Positions 8,475 through 17,297 of a stretch of DNA of 42,719 bases are shown piece after piece. The stretch is from Planctomycetota bacterium (GTDB lineage Bacteria; Planctomycetota; Phycisphaerae; Sedimentisphaerales; Anaerohalosphaeraceae): assembly GCA_023143375.1 (NCBI GenBank), contig JAGLHQ010000011.1, forward strand, positions 1-42,719, read 5' to 3'. The translations under genes and the position numbers were made by a program. Each line of letters starts with the position of its first letter. Positions within the stretch are counted from its first letter, which is position 1. The notes under the pieces are model-generated. The model saw only the letters and a list, made by a program, of their open reading frames with translations, had not been told where the DNA came from and ran no database searches.

Positions 8475-8739
8475 GTTACCGCTTACGTTTACCTTTTTTT
8501 AGGCCCTTTTAGCCCTTTTCTCCTTTTAGTTCCGTGGTTTCCTGGCGAAACCTAATGTTACCATCATCGCAACCCGAACAACCTTCCAATAACGCACAGC
8601 AATTCGGCCCTAAAAACCAAAAGGTAACAAAGTTGCGCGGAAATATACACCTATAGAGAATAGACACTCTATCTCAAACCACTCATATCGACCCCGATAG
8701 GGTCTCGCATATGTATATACTTACCCTAATTGCGTTACC
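8475..8739. promoter_or_regulatory. cluster of GGTAAC/GTTACC motifs in the divergent control region
   Basis: GTTACC at 8475-8480, 8557-8562, 8734-8739; GGTAAC at 8623-8628; related GTTTACC near 8487. Confidence 0.4.
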
Positions 8740-8800
8740 TTTCTCTATATATATATCTATCTTATTAATAAATATATATAAATAGGGGTTTCTAAATAAG

Positions 8801-8840
8801 TTGCATGGGGTTGCATAGGGTTTCATGGGGTTTCAGGCTC
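8801..8840 (+). repeat. four 10-bp-phased direct repeats
   Basis: ttgcatgggg / ttgcataggg / tttcatgggg / tttcaggctc. Confidence 0.6.
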
Positions 8841-8858
8841 AAAAACACTCTTTTGCTC

Positions 8859-8887
8859 TTGACTTCGACCACTTTAGCCCTTAATAT
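8859..8887 (+). promoter_or_regulatory. sigma70-type late promoter, TSS predicted at or next to the terS ATG
   Basis: TTGACT-17 nt-TAATAT; ATG at 8894. Confidence 0.6.
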
Positions 8888-8893
8888 TTAGGC

Positions 8894-9499
8894 ATGGATA
8901 ACACAGTTCTTAAAGAGGCTACAGACTTATCCAAAATCCCCCCACAAAACACTCCGCTATCTAATTTAAGGCATGAAGCCTTTTGCAACGAATATCTTAA
9001 GAGTTTTAACATCACACAATCATATATCGACGCGGGTTACTCAGAAGGCGGCGCAAGGCAAGCAGGATCGCTCCTATTGTCACATATTGACATACAGGCG
9101 CGACTCGCGGAACTAACAAGGGAGAGGTTTAGCCGGATGAGGCTTGACGCCGATTATGTGCTTAAGAAAGCACACCATATCGTTGAGCGTTGTCTTCAAG
9201 AGGTTGAGCCTGTTGTAGCTCATGGTTTGCACGTTAAAGACAAGAAGACGGGTCGGCCTCTCTATACGTTCCAGGCTCAGACCGCAGTCAAGGCGCTTGA
9301 GATCATGGGCAAGCATGTGGCTGTCGGTGCGTTCACACCTGATATTAATATTGAACACGGCCAGATCAATGTGCTGGTCGGTGGCAAACGGTGCACTTGT
9401 GGGGGTTGTACGTGTCAAGGCAGGGGGGTGGCAGTTAAGGCAGGTGAGTCTGCACCTCAGCAGGCTATCACCGCCCAGGGAGGCTCTCAGGAGAGTTGA
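8894..9499 (+). CDS. terminase small subunit
   Basis: LRHEAFCNEYLKSFNITQSYIDAGYSEGGARQAGSLLLSHIDIQARLAELT, Terminase_2-like; Cys-rich C-terminus. Confidence 0.85.
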   Translation: MDNTVLKEATDLSKIPPQNTPLSNLRHEAFCNEYLKSFNITQSYIDAGYSEGGARQAGSLLLSHIDIQARLAELTRERFSRMRLDADYVLKKAHHIVERCLQEVEPVVAHGLHVKDKKTGRPLYTFQAQTAVKALEIMGKHVAVGAFTPDINIEHGQINVLVGGKRCTCGGCTCQGRGVAVKAGESAPQQAITAQGGSQES

Positions 9500-9620
9500 G
9501 GGGGTGTATGTGCCTTTTTACTTGGCCCCCCGCCGTATATGTATATACCGACCTACGAGTGTAGAATTTTTTTCTATAAGAGCGGGATAGAGTGTTATAG
9601 CAAAGGAGGGGAGTAGCAGA

Positions 9621-9761
9621 ATGGCTTGGGAAGATAGTCTAGAAGACGTTGGAGTGGTTAAATTTGGTTATGATATTGAAGAAGCTATCAGGAAAGACCC
9701 AAAGAAATGGGAAATTGTTAAAGAAATGATAGAAAACAATGAAGACGATTTAAGGATGTAG
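9621..9761 (+). CDS. small acidic hypothetical protein (46 aa)
   Basis: MAWEDSLEDVGVVKFGYDIEEAIRKDPKKWEIVKEMIENNEDDLRM*; RBS AAAGGAGGGG. Confidence 0.5.
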   Translation: MAWEDSLEDVGVVKFGYDIEEAIRKDPKKWEIVKEMIENNEDDLRM

Positions 9762-9870
9762 CGGTCTCCCTCCACATATATTTTCCAGAAATAATATAGC
9801 GTTAAGCGGATGATATAGCAGGGGATAGACTAAAAGAACGGCCCATAACACTAAATGGAGGGGTGAGGAG

Positions 9871-10296
9871 ATGGGACAGATGACGGATCAGCAAAGAGAG
9901 AGAACGATGGACAAGTCGGCAAAAGTGGTAGAGATAGCCAAAGTGTGCCATGAGGCGAATAGAGCTCTGTGTGAGACGCAGGGAGATCATAGCCAACAGG
10001 ACTGGAAGGATGCGCCGGACTGGCAAATAGAGAGCGCCGTCGACGGGGTTAAGTTTCATCGGCATAATCCCGACGCGCCGGCAAGTGCGAGTCATGAGAA
10101 CTGGCTTAAGTTGAAGGAGGCTGAGGGTTGGGTCTTCGGACCGGTCAAGGACCCCGAGAAGAAGGAGCACCCGTGCTGTGTGCCGTTCGATGAGTTGCCG
10201 CCGGAGCAACAGGCGAAGGACCATCTGTTCAAGGCTATCGTAGGGGCTCTGGAGCCGTATATTGAGCGCAGAGAGGATGACGCCAAGGCGGGATGA
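9871..10296 (+). CDS. RyR-domain-containing protein
   Basis: IAKVCHEANRALCETQGDHSQQDWKDAPDWQ...GWVFGPVKDPEKKEHPCCVPFDELPPEQQAKDHLFKAIV, typical phage RyR domain. Confidence 0.85.
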   Translation: MGQMTDQQRERTMDKSAKVVEIAKVCHEANRALCETQGDHSQQDWKDAPDWQIESAVDGVKFHRHNPDAPASASHENWLKLKEAEGWVFGPVKDPEKKEHPCCVPFDELPPEQQAKDHLFKAIVGALEPYIERREDDAKAG

Positions 10297-10343
10297 GTCG
10301 AGGGAGTGGCTCAGCGAGCAAGAGGGTATTTAAGGAGGGTAAG

Positions 10344-10571
10344 ATGTGTGATCCAACCGACAGGATCGGGGTATGCGAGGAGGCAGGGGATGGCGAGCAT
10401 ATGTGTCTCTGTGACGACTACAAGGGTAGCCTGCCATGCCCGTACTGCACCGAGCGTTGCGCCGCGTCGATAAAGATATGCGACGGCATATTGCTTGGGA
10501 CAAAGCCAAATTACCGCAAGGTCCAGTACATCGCCCCTGGCCGTCGCGGGAGTTACGGGGCGGAGGCGTGA
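10344..10571 (+). CDS. Cys-rich hypothetical protein
   Basis: CLCDDYKGSLPCPYCTERC; start at ATG after AAGGAGGG (ORF track starts at 10293). Confidence 0.45.
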   Translation: MCDPTDRIGVCEEAGDGEHMCLCDDYKGSLPCPYCTERCAASIKICDGILLGTKPNYRKVQYIAPGRRGSYGAEA

Positions 10572-10695
10572 GGCGTGGGGCGCGGCGTTGCGCGGCATGC
10601 CTGTGTGGGTTGATCTGGTCTTGCGCAGAGGATGAAGAGTGAGTCAGTGCGGAGTCTAAATTTAGCCGAGGAGCTAAGTGGGTGTAATTCTTGAT

Positions 10696-10836
10696 ATGCC
10701 CGAGCGCTTGACGCCGGAGGACATTATTTGGGAGTGCAAGTGTGGGTATGAGCGCTTCTGGATAACAAAAGCTGGGTTTCAGTGTTGCGGATGCGGGAAG
10801 TATGTTGATTTTAAAGAGGTGAGTTTCGATATATAG
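10696..10836 (+). CDS. small zinc-ribbon protein (46 aa)
   Basis: MPERLTPEDIIWECKCGYERFWITKAGFQCCGCGKYVDFKEVSFDI*. Confidence 0.5.
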   Translation: MPERLTPEDIIWECKCGYERFWITKAGFQCCGCGKYVDFKEVSFDI

Positions 10837-10860
10837 GCCCTTAACAAGCGGAGGTGAGAG

Positions 10861-11223
10861 ATGGACTTGAATAACGTAAGCACCAGAACCAGAGAGATTC
10901 TAGCCCGAAGGACGAAGTGGGACAAGGTGAAGGTAGAACTCATAGAGCCCTTGACGCCGCATGAGATCGGCTTGGGGCGTGTATTCTCCGCCGAGAGCCA
11001 AGACGAGCAGGAAGCCGCGTATCAGGCCCTTAGAGACCGGATAAAGGCTGATGGCGGCTGGCACGGAGGCCGCAGGCTGGCCGAGGATGCCACGCGGAGG
11101 CTGGAGGTCGGGAATATATTCACGATGGACTGCGGCAGGTGCGGAAAGACCCACAGGGGTATAATCGAGGAGGGACCCGTGATCGCCAGGGTGCGTTGCG
11201 ACAGGCCGGCGCTAGATGTGTGA
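10861..11223 (+). CDS. hypothetical protein
   Basis: 120 aa; GGAGGTGAG RBS; CGRCGKTH. Confidence 0.55.
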   Translation: MDLNNVSTRTREILARRTKWDKVKVELIEPLTPHEIGLGRVFSAESQDEQEAAYQALRDRIKADGGWHGGRRLAEDATRRLEVGNIFTMDCGRCGKTHRGIIEEGPVIARVRCDRPALDV

Positions 11224-11398
11224 ACGCGCGGATGATAAGTGCTACGAGTGCAACAAGCCGCTCGTCGAGTTTGATTATGACGAGATTAAAGACTTTGAGA
11301 ATAAACTCGTTTGTGATTCCTGTTATGACAAGCCAAGCAATATCGTAGATTTCCCTTGGCACTTCTTTTCGTATGAGAGGCCAATATGTGCGAAATAG
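11216..11398 (+). CDS. small zinc-finger protein
   Basis: 60 aa; CYECNKPL..CDSCYDKP. Confidence 0.5.
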   Translation: MCERADDKCYECNKPLVEFDYDEIKDFENKLVCDSCYDKPSNIVDFPWHFFSYERPICAK

Positions 11399-11622
11399 GT
11401 TGTGTGGCAGACACAGAAGAAGCGGCGGCACAAGAAAGGGCTCTTGAAGAACGTCATCCCGTAGCCAAGCGCGAGATCGAGGTTTGCGCGTCGTGTTTAC
11501 CGGCTAAGGGAACACTACGAAGTCATTTGATAGGACTGGCTTACGCTGGCAATAAGGTCACGGTTATAGTCTGCTTGTCGTGTCGCGGGGTCGACCCTGA
11601 AGGCGGAGGAGAACCAGAATGA
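11386..11622 (+). CDS. hypothetical protein
   Basis: 78 aa; CASCLP..CLSCRG; overlapping start/stop with neighbours. Confidence 0.5.
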   Translation: MCEIGCVADTEEAAAQERALEERHPVAKREIEVCASCLPAKGTLRSHLIGLAYAGNKVTVIVCLSCRGVDPEGGGEPE

Positions 11623-11924
11623 GCGATAAGAGTCACTTAATCGGCTTGCCAAATAATGAAAAGATAGCGCCGAACCACGCTCAGCGCCGTGCTCAAAGAC
11701 TCTTTCAAAAGCGCCATGCTAGAAAGCAGTTAAAGCAGGCCTTCCGTAATATCGACATACAAGTGTCTCGGTTGCCCGAGGAGGAACTTGATAAGCATTT
11801 GGGTTGGATGGCGCAGTGGCTAGATACCGACCAGAAGCGAGAGGTGGTGCGGTTCAGCATCAAGATGCGCGTTCGGGCCGAAGCGAAGATGGTCGCTAAG
11901 GGACGCGAGGAGCTCATGGCATGA
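11619..11924 (+). CDS. hypothetical protein
   Basis: 101 aa basic helical protein; ATGA overlaps. Confidence 0.55.
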   Translation: MSDKSHLIGLPNNEKIAPNHAQRRAQRLFQKRHARKQLKQAFRNIDIQVSRLPEEELDKHLGWMAQWLDTDQKREVVRFSIKMRVRAEAKMVAKGREELMA

Positions 11925-13138
11925 ATGGTATAAGTATTGCGAGGGGTCCTGTAGTCGAGGCAATGCCAAAGACATCTTTTGGGGAATTGTTGTCCGCAGA
12001 GCTTCATCCTCAAATTCAACAGAGCTTTGAGTATACCGTAGACAATACTGATCTGACCGAGAATGAAACTGCCAACGGTGGGACTATAACGCAAGCTAGT
12101 GGCATGGCAGTGCTCGGTACATCAACTACGACGGCAAGTACCGCGCTATTGGAATCTACTCATCATGTGAGATACCGAGGCGGTCTTGGTGGACTCGGCA
12201 GAATAACAGCCCTTTTTACTGCCGGTGTTGCAGATACAGAACAATATGTCGGCTTGATGGATGAAGAAGGCAGTAGCGCCGCATTTGAGAATGGATTTGG
12301 TGTAGGTTTTGACGGTATTAATTTTGGTGTTCATAGATGGAGAAACGACACAAAATTCTCGGTAAATCTTGCTGATTGCGACGACCCATTGGACGGCACC
12401 GGTCCTAGCGGGATGACAGTAGACCTTACCATGCTCAATGTGTTCCAAATTAAATATCAATATCTAGGCGCAGGGCCTATACGTTATTTTATAGAAGACG
12501 AAAGAACTGGAGAATTTATATGTTTTCATACGATTTTACTTGTTAATACAGAAACCGAGCCTACTATTCATAATCCAAACTTCCATTTTATAATGTGGGT
12601 AAATAACGGTGGGACTACTAGCGACATAGTTTTAAAATCAGCTTCTTATGGATATTTTACAGAAGGCAAAACTAGTTTTATCGAGATACACCAACCGCAA
12701 AATTCTTCCGACTTAAAATCAAAAGCCACTGTAACCACAGAGATAGCAATTTTTTCAATTAGGGTAAAAACAACTTATGCCTCTAAAGCAAATTATATAG
12801 ATATTGTTCTTGAAAGTATTATGGCTCAGATAGAAGCCAGCTCCCCCAATAATCTTGGAAGCGTTCGTCTGATAAAAAATACTACTTTAGGCGGTACGCC
12901 AGTTTGGAACGATATAAATACTAATAATAGTATCGTGGAAATAGATGTAGCGGGAACAACTGTCACTGGTGGGAAAACATTAGAGGTTGTTCCTCTTGCC
13001 GGCAAGAACGACAAAGATATTATAAGTTTGACTGAATTTAAAAATATACTCAAACATGGCGACATGGCGACTGTGGCCGGATTAAGCGTTGCAAGCGCTA
13101 CTATACAAAGTTTTTTACTTTGGCGAGAACTTTTTTAA
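11921..13138 (+). CDS. structural/adhesin-like protein with lectin-like beta-sandwich appearance
   Basis: 405 aa, beta-rich; ALFTAGVADTEQYVGLMDEEGSSAAFENGFGVGFDGINFGVHRW; lies upstream of terL. Confidence 0.5.
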   Translation: MNGISIARGPVVEAMPKTSFGELLSAELHPQIQQSFEYTVDNTDLTENETANGGTITQASGMAVLGTSTTTASTALLESTHHVRYRGGLGGLGRITALFTAGVADTEQYVGLMDEEGSSAAFENGFGVGFDGINFGVHRWRNDTKFSVNLADCDDPLDGTGPSGMTVDLTMLNVFQIKYQYLGAGPIRYFIEDERTGEFICFHTILLVNTETEPTIHNPNFHFIMWVNNGGTTSDIVLKSASYGYFTEGKTSFIEIHQPQNSSDLKSKATVTTEIAIFSIRVKTTYASKANYIDIVLESIMAQIEASSPNNLGSVRLIKNTTLGGTPVWNDINTNNSIVEIDVAGTTVTGGKTLEVVPLAGKNDKDIISLTEFKNILKHGDMATVAGLSVASATIQSFLLWRELF

Positions 13139-13160
13139 ATTAATTTAAACGGAGGATAGT

Positions 13161-13466
13161 ATGGAAGATGTACTTGAAGGTTATGCCCATGAAAGTATCA
13201 CAGTCTCGAGTTCGGCTATTGGTTTCACGGCGGCGACTATGAAGCCGGAAGGAGGCGCTAAGAACAGACCAGACGAAACGATCTTTGTCGTAGAAACGCA
13301 GGCCATCAGATATACGACAGACGGTACCGACCCTACCTCTGCGCTAGGCCTACTCGGTAGTGTAGGCGATGTGATTACTATTAAGGGCGAGGCCAACGCA
13401 AACGCGTTCAGGGCTATACGTGTCACTACGGATGCTACAATACAGCCGCATTATTTCTCGCGCTGA
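13161..13466 (+). CDS. small virion-like beta protein
   Basis: 101 aa; VETQAIRYTTDGTDPTSALGLLGSVGDVITIKGEANANAFRAIRVT; RBS GGAGG. Confidence 0.5.
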   Translation: MEDVLEGYAHESITVSSSAIGFTAATMKPEGGAKNRPDETIFVVETQAIRYTTDGTDPTSALGLLGSVGDVITIKGEANANAFRAIRVTTDATIQPHYFSR

Positions 13467-13492
13467 TAATTTAACCTTAACCGGAGGAAAAA

Positions 13493-13609
13493 ATGTCTGA
13501 CGCAACCTTGACGATTGTTTCTATGATTTTCGGAGGATCGCTGACGCTTATCGGCTTTCATGGCTATGCGGTTATAACCAAGAAACGCTGGAGGCTTTTG
13601 GTTAAGTAA
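13493..13609 (+). CDS. very small membrane protein (38 aa)
   Basis: MSDATLTIVSMIFGGSLTLIGFHGYAVITKKRWRLLVK*; RBS CCGGAGG; TAATG overlap with terL start. Confidence 0.5.
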   Translation: MSDATLTIVSMIFGGSLTLIGFHGYAVITKKRWRLLVK

Positions 13610-15003
13610 TGGAAGTGCAAGCCACAGAGCCGATTGACGAGACTGTCAACGAAGGGCCGATAGCACCAGGCACGGACATCGTGATGCCGTTTAATTATGT
13701 GCCTCGCGGATACCAAGAGCCTGCCAGGTGGTTTTTATATGAAGGGATAAAGCGCGGGGTGGCTGTCTGGCATCGCAGGGCCGGCAAAGAGAAGACCTTT
13801 CTCAATGTAATGGCCGAGCAGATGTGTCTGCGTGTCGGGCTCTATTATTATCTCTTTCCTGAAAAGGCTCAGGGCAAAAAAATTCTTTGGGAAGGTCGTG
13901 ACCGCGAAGGTTTTGCGTTCATGGATCACTTCCCTGAGGCGCTTGTAAAAAGAAGAAATAATACTGATCTGCTTGTTGAGCTTAAGGCGCCTTTAAAATC
14001 TACGTTCCAGATAGCCGGTACGGACGATTGGGATAGCCTCATGGGTACAAACCCTGTGGGTATGATCTTTTCAGAGTATGCGCTCCAAGACCCTGCCGTA
14101 TGGGATTATTTCAGGCCGATCCTTGCCGAGAATGGTGGATGGGCGATTTTCGATTATACACCGCGCGGGAAGAATCACGGTTACAAGCTGGCGGAAATGG
14201 CCAAGAAGAACCCGAAGTGGTTTTTCTCACTCTTAACTGTAAACGACACCAAGAGGCCGGACGGAACTCCCGTTATTACGCCTGAAGCGATACAGGAAGA
14301 CCGCGACTCGGGCATGAGCCAGGAGATGATCCAACAGGAGTATTACTGCTCCTTTGAGGGTTCAATAGAGGGCTCGTATTATGCTCGGGAAATGGCACAG
14401 GCAGAAAGAGATGGTCGCATCGGCAGGGTTCCGCATGACTCAGCAGTTTGCGTAGATACATATTGGGACCTTGGCATTGATGATAGTATGTCAATTTGGT
14501 TTATTCAGCGAGTTGGCCGAGCCTGTCAAGCCATAGACTACTACGAAAATAGCGGGGAGGGCTTTACGTTCTATAAGAATATCCTTGATGATCGCCGGAG
14601 AGACTGTGGGTATTCTTATGGAGAGCATGTTATGCCTCACGATATTATGGCAAGAGACCTTTCTGGAGAAGGAAAAACTCGTAAAGCTATTGCGGAAAGT
14701 CTCGGAATTTCTCCAATAGTGGCTGTTCCTAAGCTTGGATTATTGGATGGGATAGCTTCTACAAGGGCGGTTATTTCTAGTTGCTGGTTTGATGCTGTCA
14801 AATGCGAACCAGGGATAGACGCTCTTAAGTCTTACTGTAAGGAATGGGACAACAAACTTAAAGTTTTTAAAAAGAAGCCTCTTCATAACTGGGCCTCTCA
14901 TGGAGCAGATTCCTTTAGAACTTTTGCCGTTGGGCGCAAGGGCATCAGTCCAAAGGTGATAACGCATAGAGATGTATTGTCGGTAGCGCCGGCTATGGGG
15001 TAA
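13609..15003 (+). CDS. terminase large subunit
   Basis: WHRRAGKEKTFLN (Walker-A-like), GMIFSEYALQDPAVWDYFRPIL, DYTPRGKNHGY. Confidence 0.9.
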   Translation: MEVQATEPIDETVNEGPIAPGTDIVMPFNYVPRGYQEPARWFLYEGIKRGVAVWHRRAGKEKTFLNVMAEQMCLRVGLYYYLFPEKAQGKKILWEGRDREGFAFMDHFPEALVKRRNNTDLLVELKAPLKSTFQIAGTDDWDSLMGTNPVGMIFSEYALQDPAVWDYFRPILAENGGWAIFDYTPRGKNHGYKLAEMAKKNPKWFFSLLTVNDTKRPDGTPVITPEAIQEDRDSGMSQEMIQQEYYCSFEGSIEGSYYAREMAQAERDGRIGRVPHDSAVCVDTYWDLGIDDSMSIWFIQRVGRACQAIDYYENSGEGFTFYKNILDDRRRDCGYSYGEHVMPHDIMARDLSGEGKTRKAIAESLGISPIVAVPKLGLLDGIASTRAVISSCWFDAVKCEPGIDALKSYCKEWDNKLKVFKKKPLHNWASHGADSFRTFAVGRKGISPKVITHRDVLSVAPAMG

Positions 15004-15004
15004 T

Positions 15005-17029
15005 ATGAGCTCAGAGAACGCAGAAGAAATAGAAGAGTTGAAATTTGACGACCTCGAAGGCATCCATAAGGCGGCCTTGAAAGAGCACAAGGTCGGGTCT
15101 CTCGCGGTCCATAGAAACCATCGGCTCGCCTACGAGGACGTGCGCTTTCTTGATGGCGCTGACAGCCAATGGACGGAAGAAGAATTGGCGAGTCGGAAGT
15201 CTCGCGGGGCTCCGGTTCTGACAGTTAACGCTTTGCCGACATTTGTAAACCAGGTTGTCGGAGATATTATGCTCAATACTCCTATGCTGAAGGCGATACC
15301 TGTTGATGAATTTGCCGACAAGGAGACGGCGCGAGTTATCGACGGTTTGTTTCGCAATATCGGTCGTCGCTCGAAAGGGGACCGCGTTTTCAAGCACGGA
15401 GGCAAGCAGTCTGTCGGGCATGGATTCGGGTACATGGAAGTCTTTACTGAATATACGGGCAAAGACTCCTTCGAGCAGGATATAAAGTTTAGGTCAATTA
15501 AAAATTCCTTCTCTGTAATACCTGACGAAGAGGCCGAAGACATAACTCTTTCGGATCAAAATAAGTGTTTTGTGGAAAAACGTATGACGCGTGATGCCTT
15601 CAAAAGAAGGTGGCCAGGAGAAGAAATAACTGATTTTACGCAAGCGAGAAGTAAATTTAACGGCGCCGAATACGCGCGATGGTTCATGCAGAACGAAGTC
15701 TTGATAGCGAAATATTATAAACGCTTCAAAAGAACCGTTGAGATTTTACAATTAGAAGATGGCCGAGTTATTAAGGCCGATGATTTGCTTGACGATAAAG
15801 CCCTTGCCAAAGAAGTCAAGGGCATAAAGATCAAACAAAAGAGAGAGGCGATCTATTACGAGGTCTACAGCTACATCATGTCGGGAGATAAGATATTAGA
15901 GGGCCCCGACAAAATTATGTCGCAGTCGATACCAGTTATAAGGATTGCCGGTCAAACTCAGGAGATAGGCGACTATACTGTCTTGAGAGGGCTTATACGC
16001 CATTCCAAGGACGCTATGCGCATGAAAAACTACTGGCTTTCAACAATAGCCGAGTCGCTTACTACCGCGCCAAAGACGCCTTATCTAGCCACAAAGAAGC
16101 ATGTCGAGGGCTATGAGAATATATGGAGAAATGCAAACCGATATAATTACGCTTATCTACCCTACAATATCGATCCGCAGGCTCCTGGCACCGTGCCGCA
16201 AAGAACGCCGCCAGCCTTTTTGCCTGAAGGCGCCTTTGTTCAATACCAGAAAATGGGCGAGGAGCTAAAGAATACTACCGGCTTGTTTGAGGCTTCTATA
16301 GGAGCAAGAAGCAATGAAAGAACCGGCGCCGCAATAGAAGCGCGAGAACGCTCGGGCGACATAGGGACATTCGAGTATATTGATAACCTGAATGATGCGA
16401 TTGTTCAGCTAGGCGAAGTTATTATGGAGATGATCCCAAATGTTTATGATACACAGAGGGTTATACGACTCCTCAATCCTGACAATAAAACTATTGAGAC
16501 TATAACGATAAATAATCGCGTCTTTGATCCAAACGACTCTCGACTTGTATTGACTGAAAACGATCTCTCTGTCGGGAAATACGATGTGGCGATAGAAATT
16601 GGTCCGAACTTCACTACGCAACGTCAAGAGACCGCAAGAAAAATGACAGAGTTCTTGCAAGTTCTAAACGATCAGCAAAAGGCTCTGGTTGTAGATATGA
16701 TTCCTAGCGCTCTTGACTTCAAGGGTGCTGACGAAATGCAAAGGCGCTTACAGGTTATATTACCTAAAGGCATCTTGCCGGAAGAAGCTGGACAGCCACA
16801 GCAACCACAACCGCCGACGCCAGCAGAGGAATTAGAGGCTCAGAAGTTGCAGGTTGAATCCGAAAAGAATCAGGTCGCGGCAGGTAAGAACGATGTTGAG
16901 ATGGCAAAGGTTCAACTTGAAGCCGCGAAGGTCGCGCAGGAAGCCGAAGACGCTGACGCGAGGACGCGAGAGATTGTATTGGATACGATAGAGGAAATCA
17001 ATGCTCCTGACGAGGCCGCGAATCTCTAG
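15005..17029 (+). CDS. portal protein (P22-like)
   Basis: 674 aa; GHGFGYMEVFTEY, RGLIRHSKDAMRMKNYWLSTIAESL, GARSNERTGAAIEARERSGD. Confidence 0.9.
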   Translation: MSSENAEEIEELKFDDLEGIHKAALKEHKVGSLAVHRNHRLAYEDVRFLDGADSQWTEEELASRKSRGAPVLTVNALPTFVNQVVGDIMLNTPMLKAIPVDEFADKETARVIDGLFRNIGRRSKGDRVFKHGGKQSVGHGFGYMEVFTEYTGKDSFEQDIKFRSIKNSFSVIPDEEAEDITLSDQNKCFVEKRMTRDAFKRRWPGEEITDFTQARSKFNGAEYARWFMQNEVLIAKYYKRFKRTVEILQLEDGRVIKADDLLDDKALAKEVKGIKIKQKREAIYYEVYSYIMSGDKILEGPDKIMSQSIPVIRIAGQTQEIGDYTVLRGLIRHSKDAMRMKNYWLSTIAESLTTAPKTPYLATKKHVEGYENIWRNANRYNYAYLPYNIDPQAPGTVPQRTPPAFLPEGAFVQYQKMGEELKNTTGLFEASIGARSNERTGAAIEARERSGDIGTFEYIDNLNDAIVQLGEVIMEMIPNVYDTQRVIRLLNPDNKTIETITINNRVFDPNDSRLVLTENDLSVGKYDVAIEIGPNFTTQRQETARKMTEFLQVLNDQQKALVVDMIPSALDFKGADEMQRRLQVILPKGILPEEAGQPQQPQPPTPAEELEAQKLQVESEKNQVAAGKNDVEMAKVQLEAAKVAQEAEDADARTREIVLDTIEEINAPDEAANL

Positions 17030-17050
17030 GGAGAGTAAAGGAGGGATAAA

Positions 17051-17257
17051 ATGCACGGAGGACGAGTAATAGGAATACCTGTTAGTATGGCGGCAGAAAG
17101 TAATTGTCCCTTGCCGACACAGTATGTTGCTATCCCTGCCGACCCAACGTCTCTGGCTGTGGAAATATTGGTGCAGGAGTTTACGGCATTTGTGGAGATA
17201 TTCAATAGTATGCTTGCGAAGTTACGCAAGGCGAAATATCTCGAATTAGAAGTTTAA
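17051..17257 (+). CDS. small hypothetical protein in head module
   Basis: 68 aa; AAGGAGGG RBS. Confidence 0.5.
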   Translation: MHGGRVIGIPVSMAAESNCPLPTQYVAIPADPTSLAVEILVQEFTAFVEIFNSMLAKLRKAKYLELEV

Positions 17258-17297
17258 CCTTAAGCGTACCGGCCAGAAGTCGGGGTAGGAGGCGAAG

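Noticed and set aside
8352-8555. 67-aa plus-strand ORF in the control region
   Set aside because: Overlaps the leftward promoter, low-complexity hydrophobic composition (LFLGPFSPFLLLVPW), no RBS; most likely chance.
10436-10642. 68-aa plus ORF overlapping the Cys-rich gene
   Set aside because: No RBS, Arg/Trp-rich alternate frame of 10344-10571; probably spurious.
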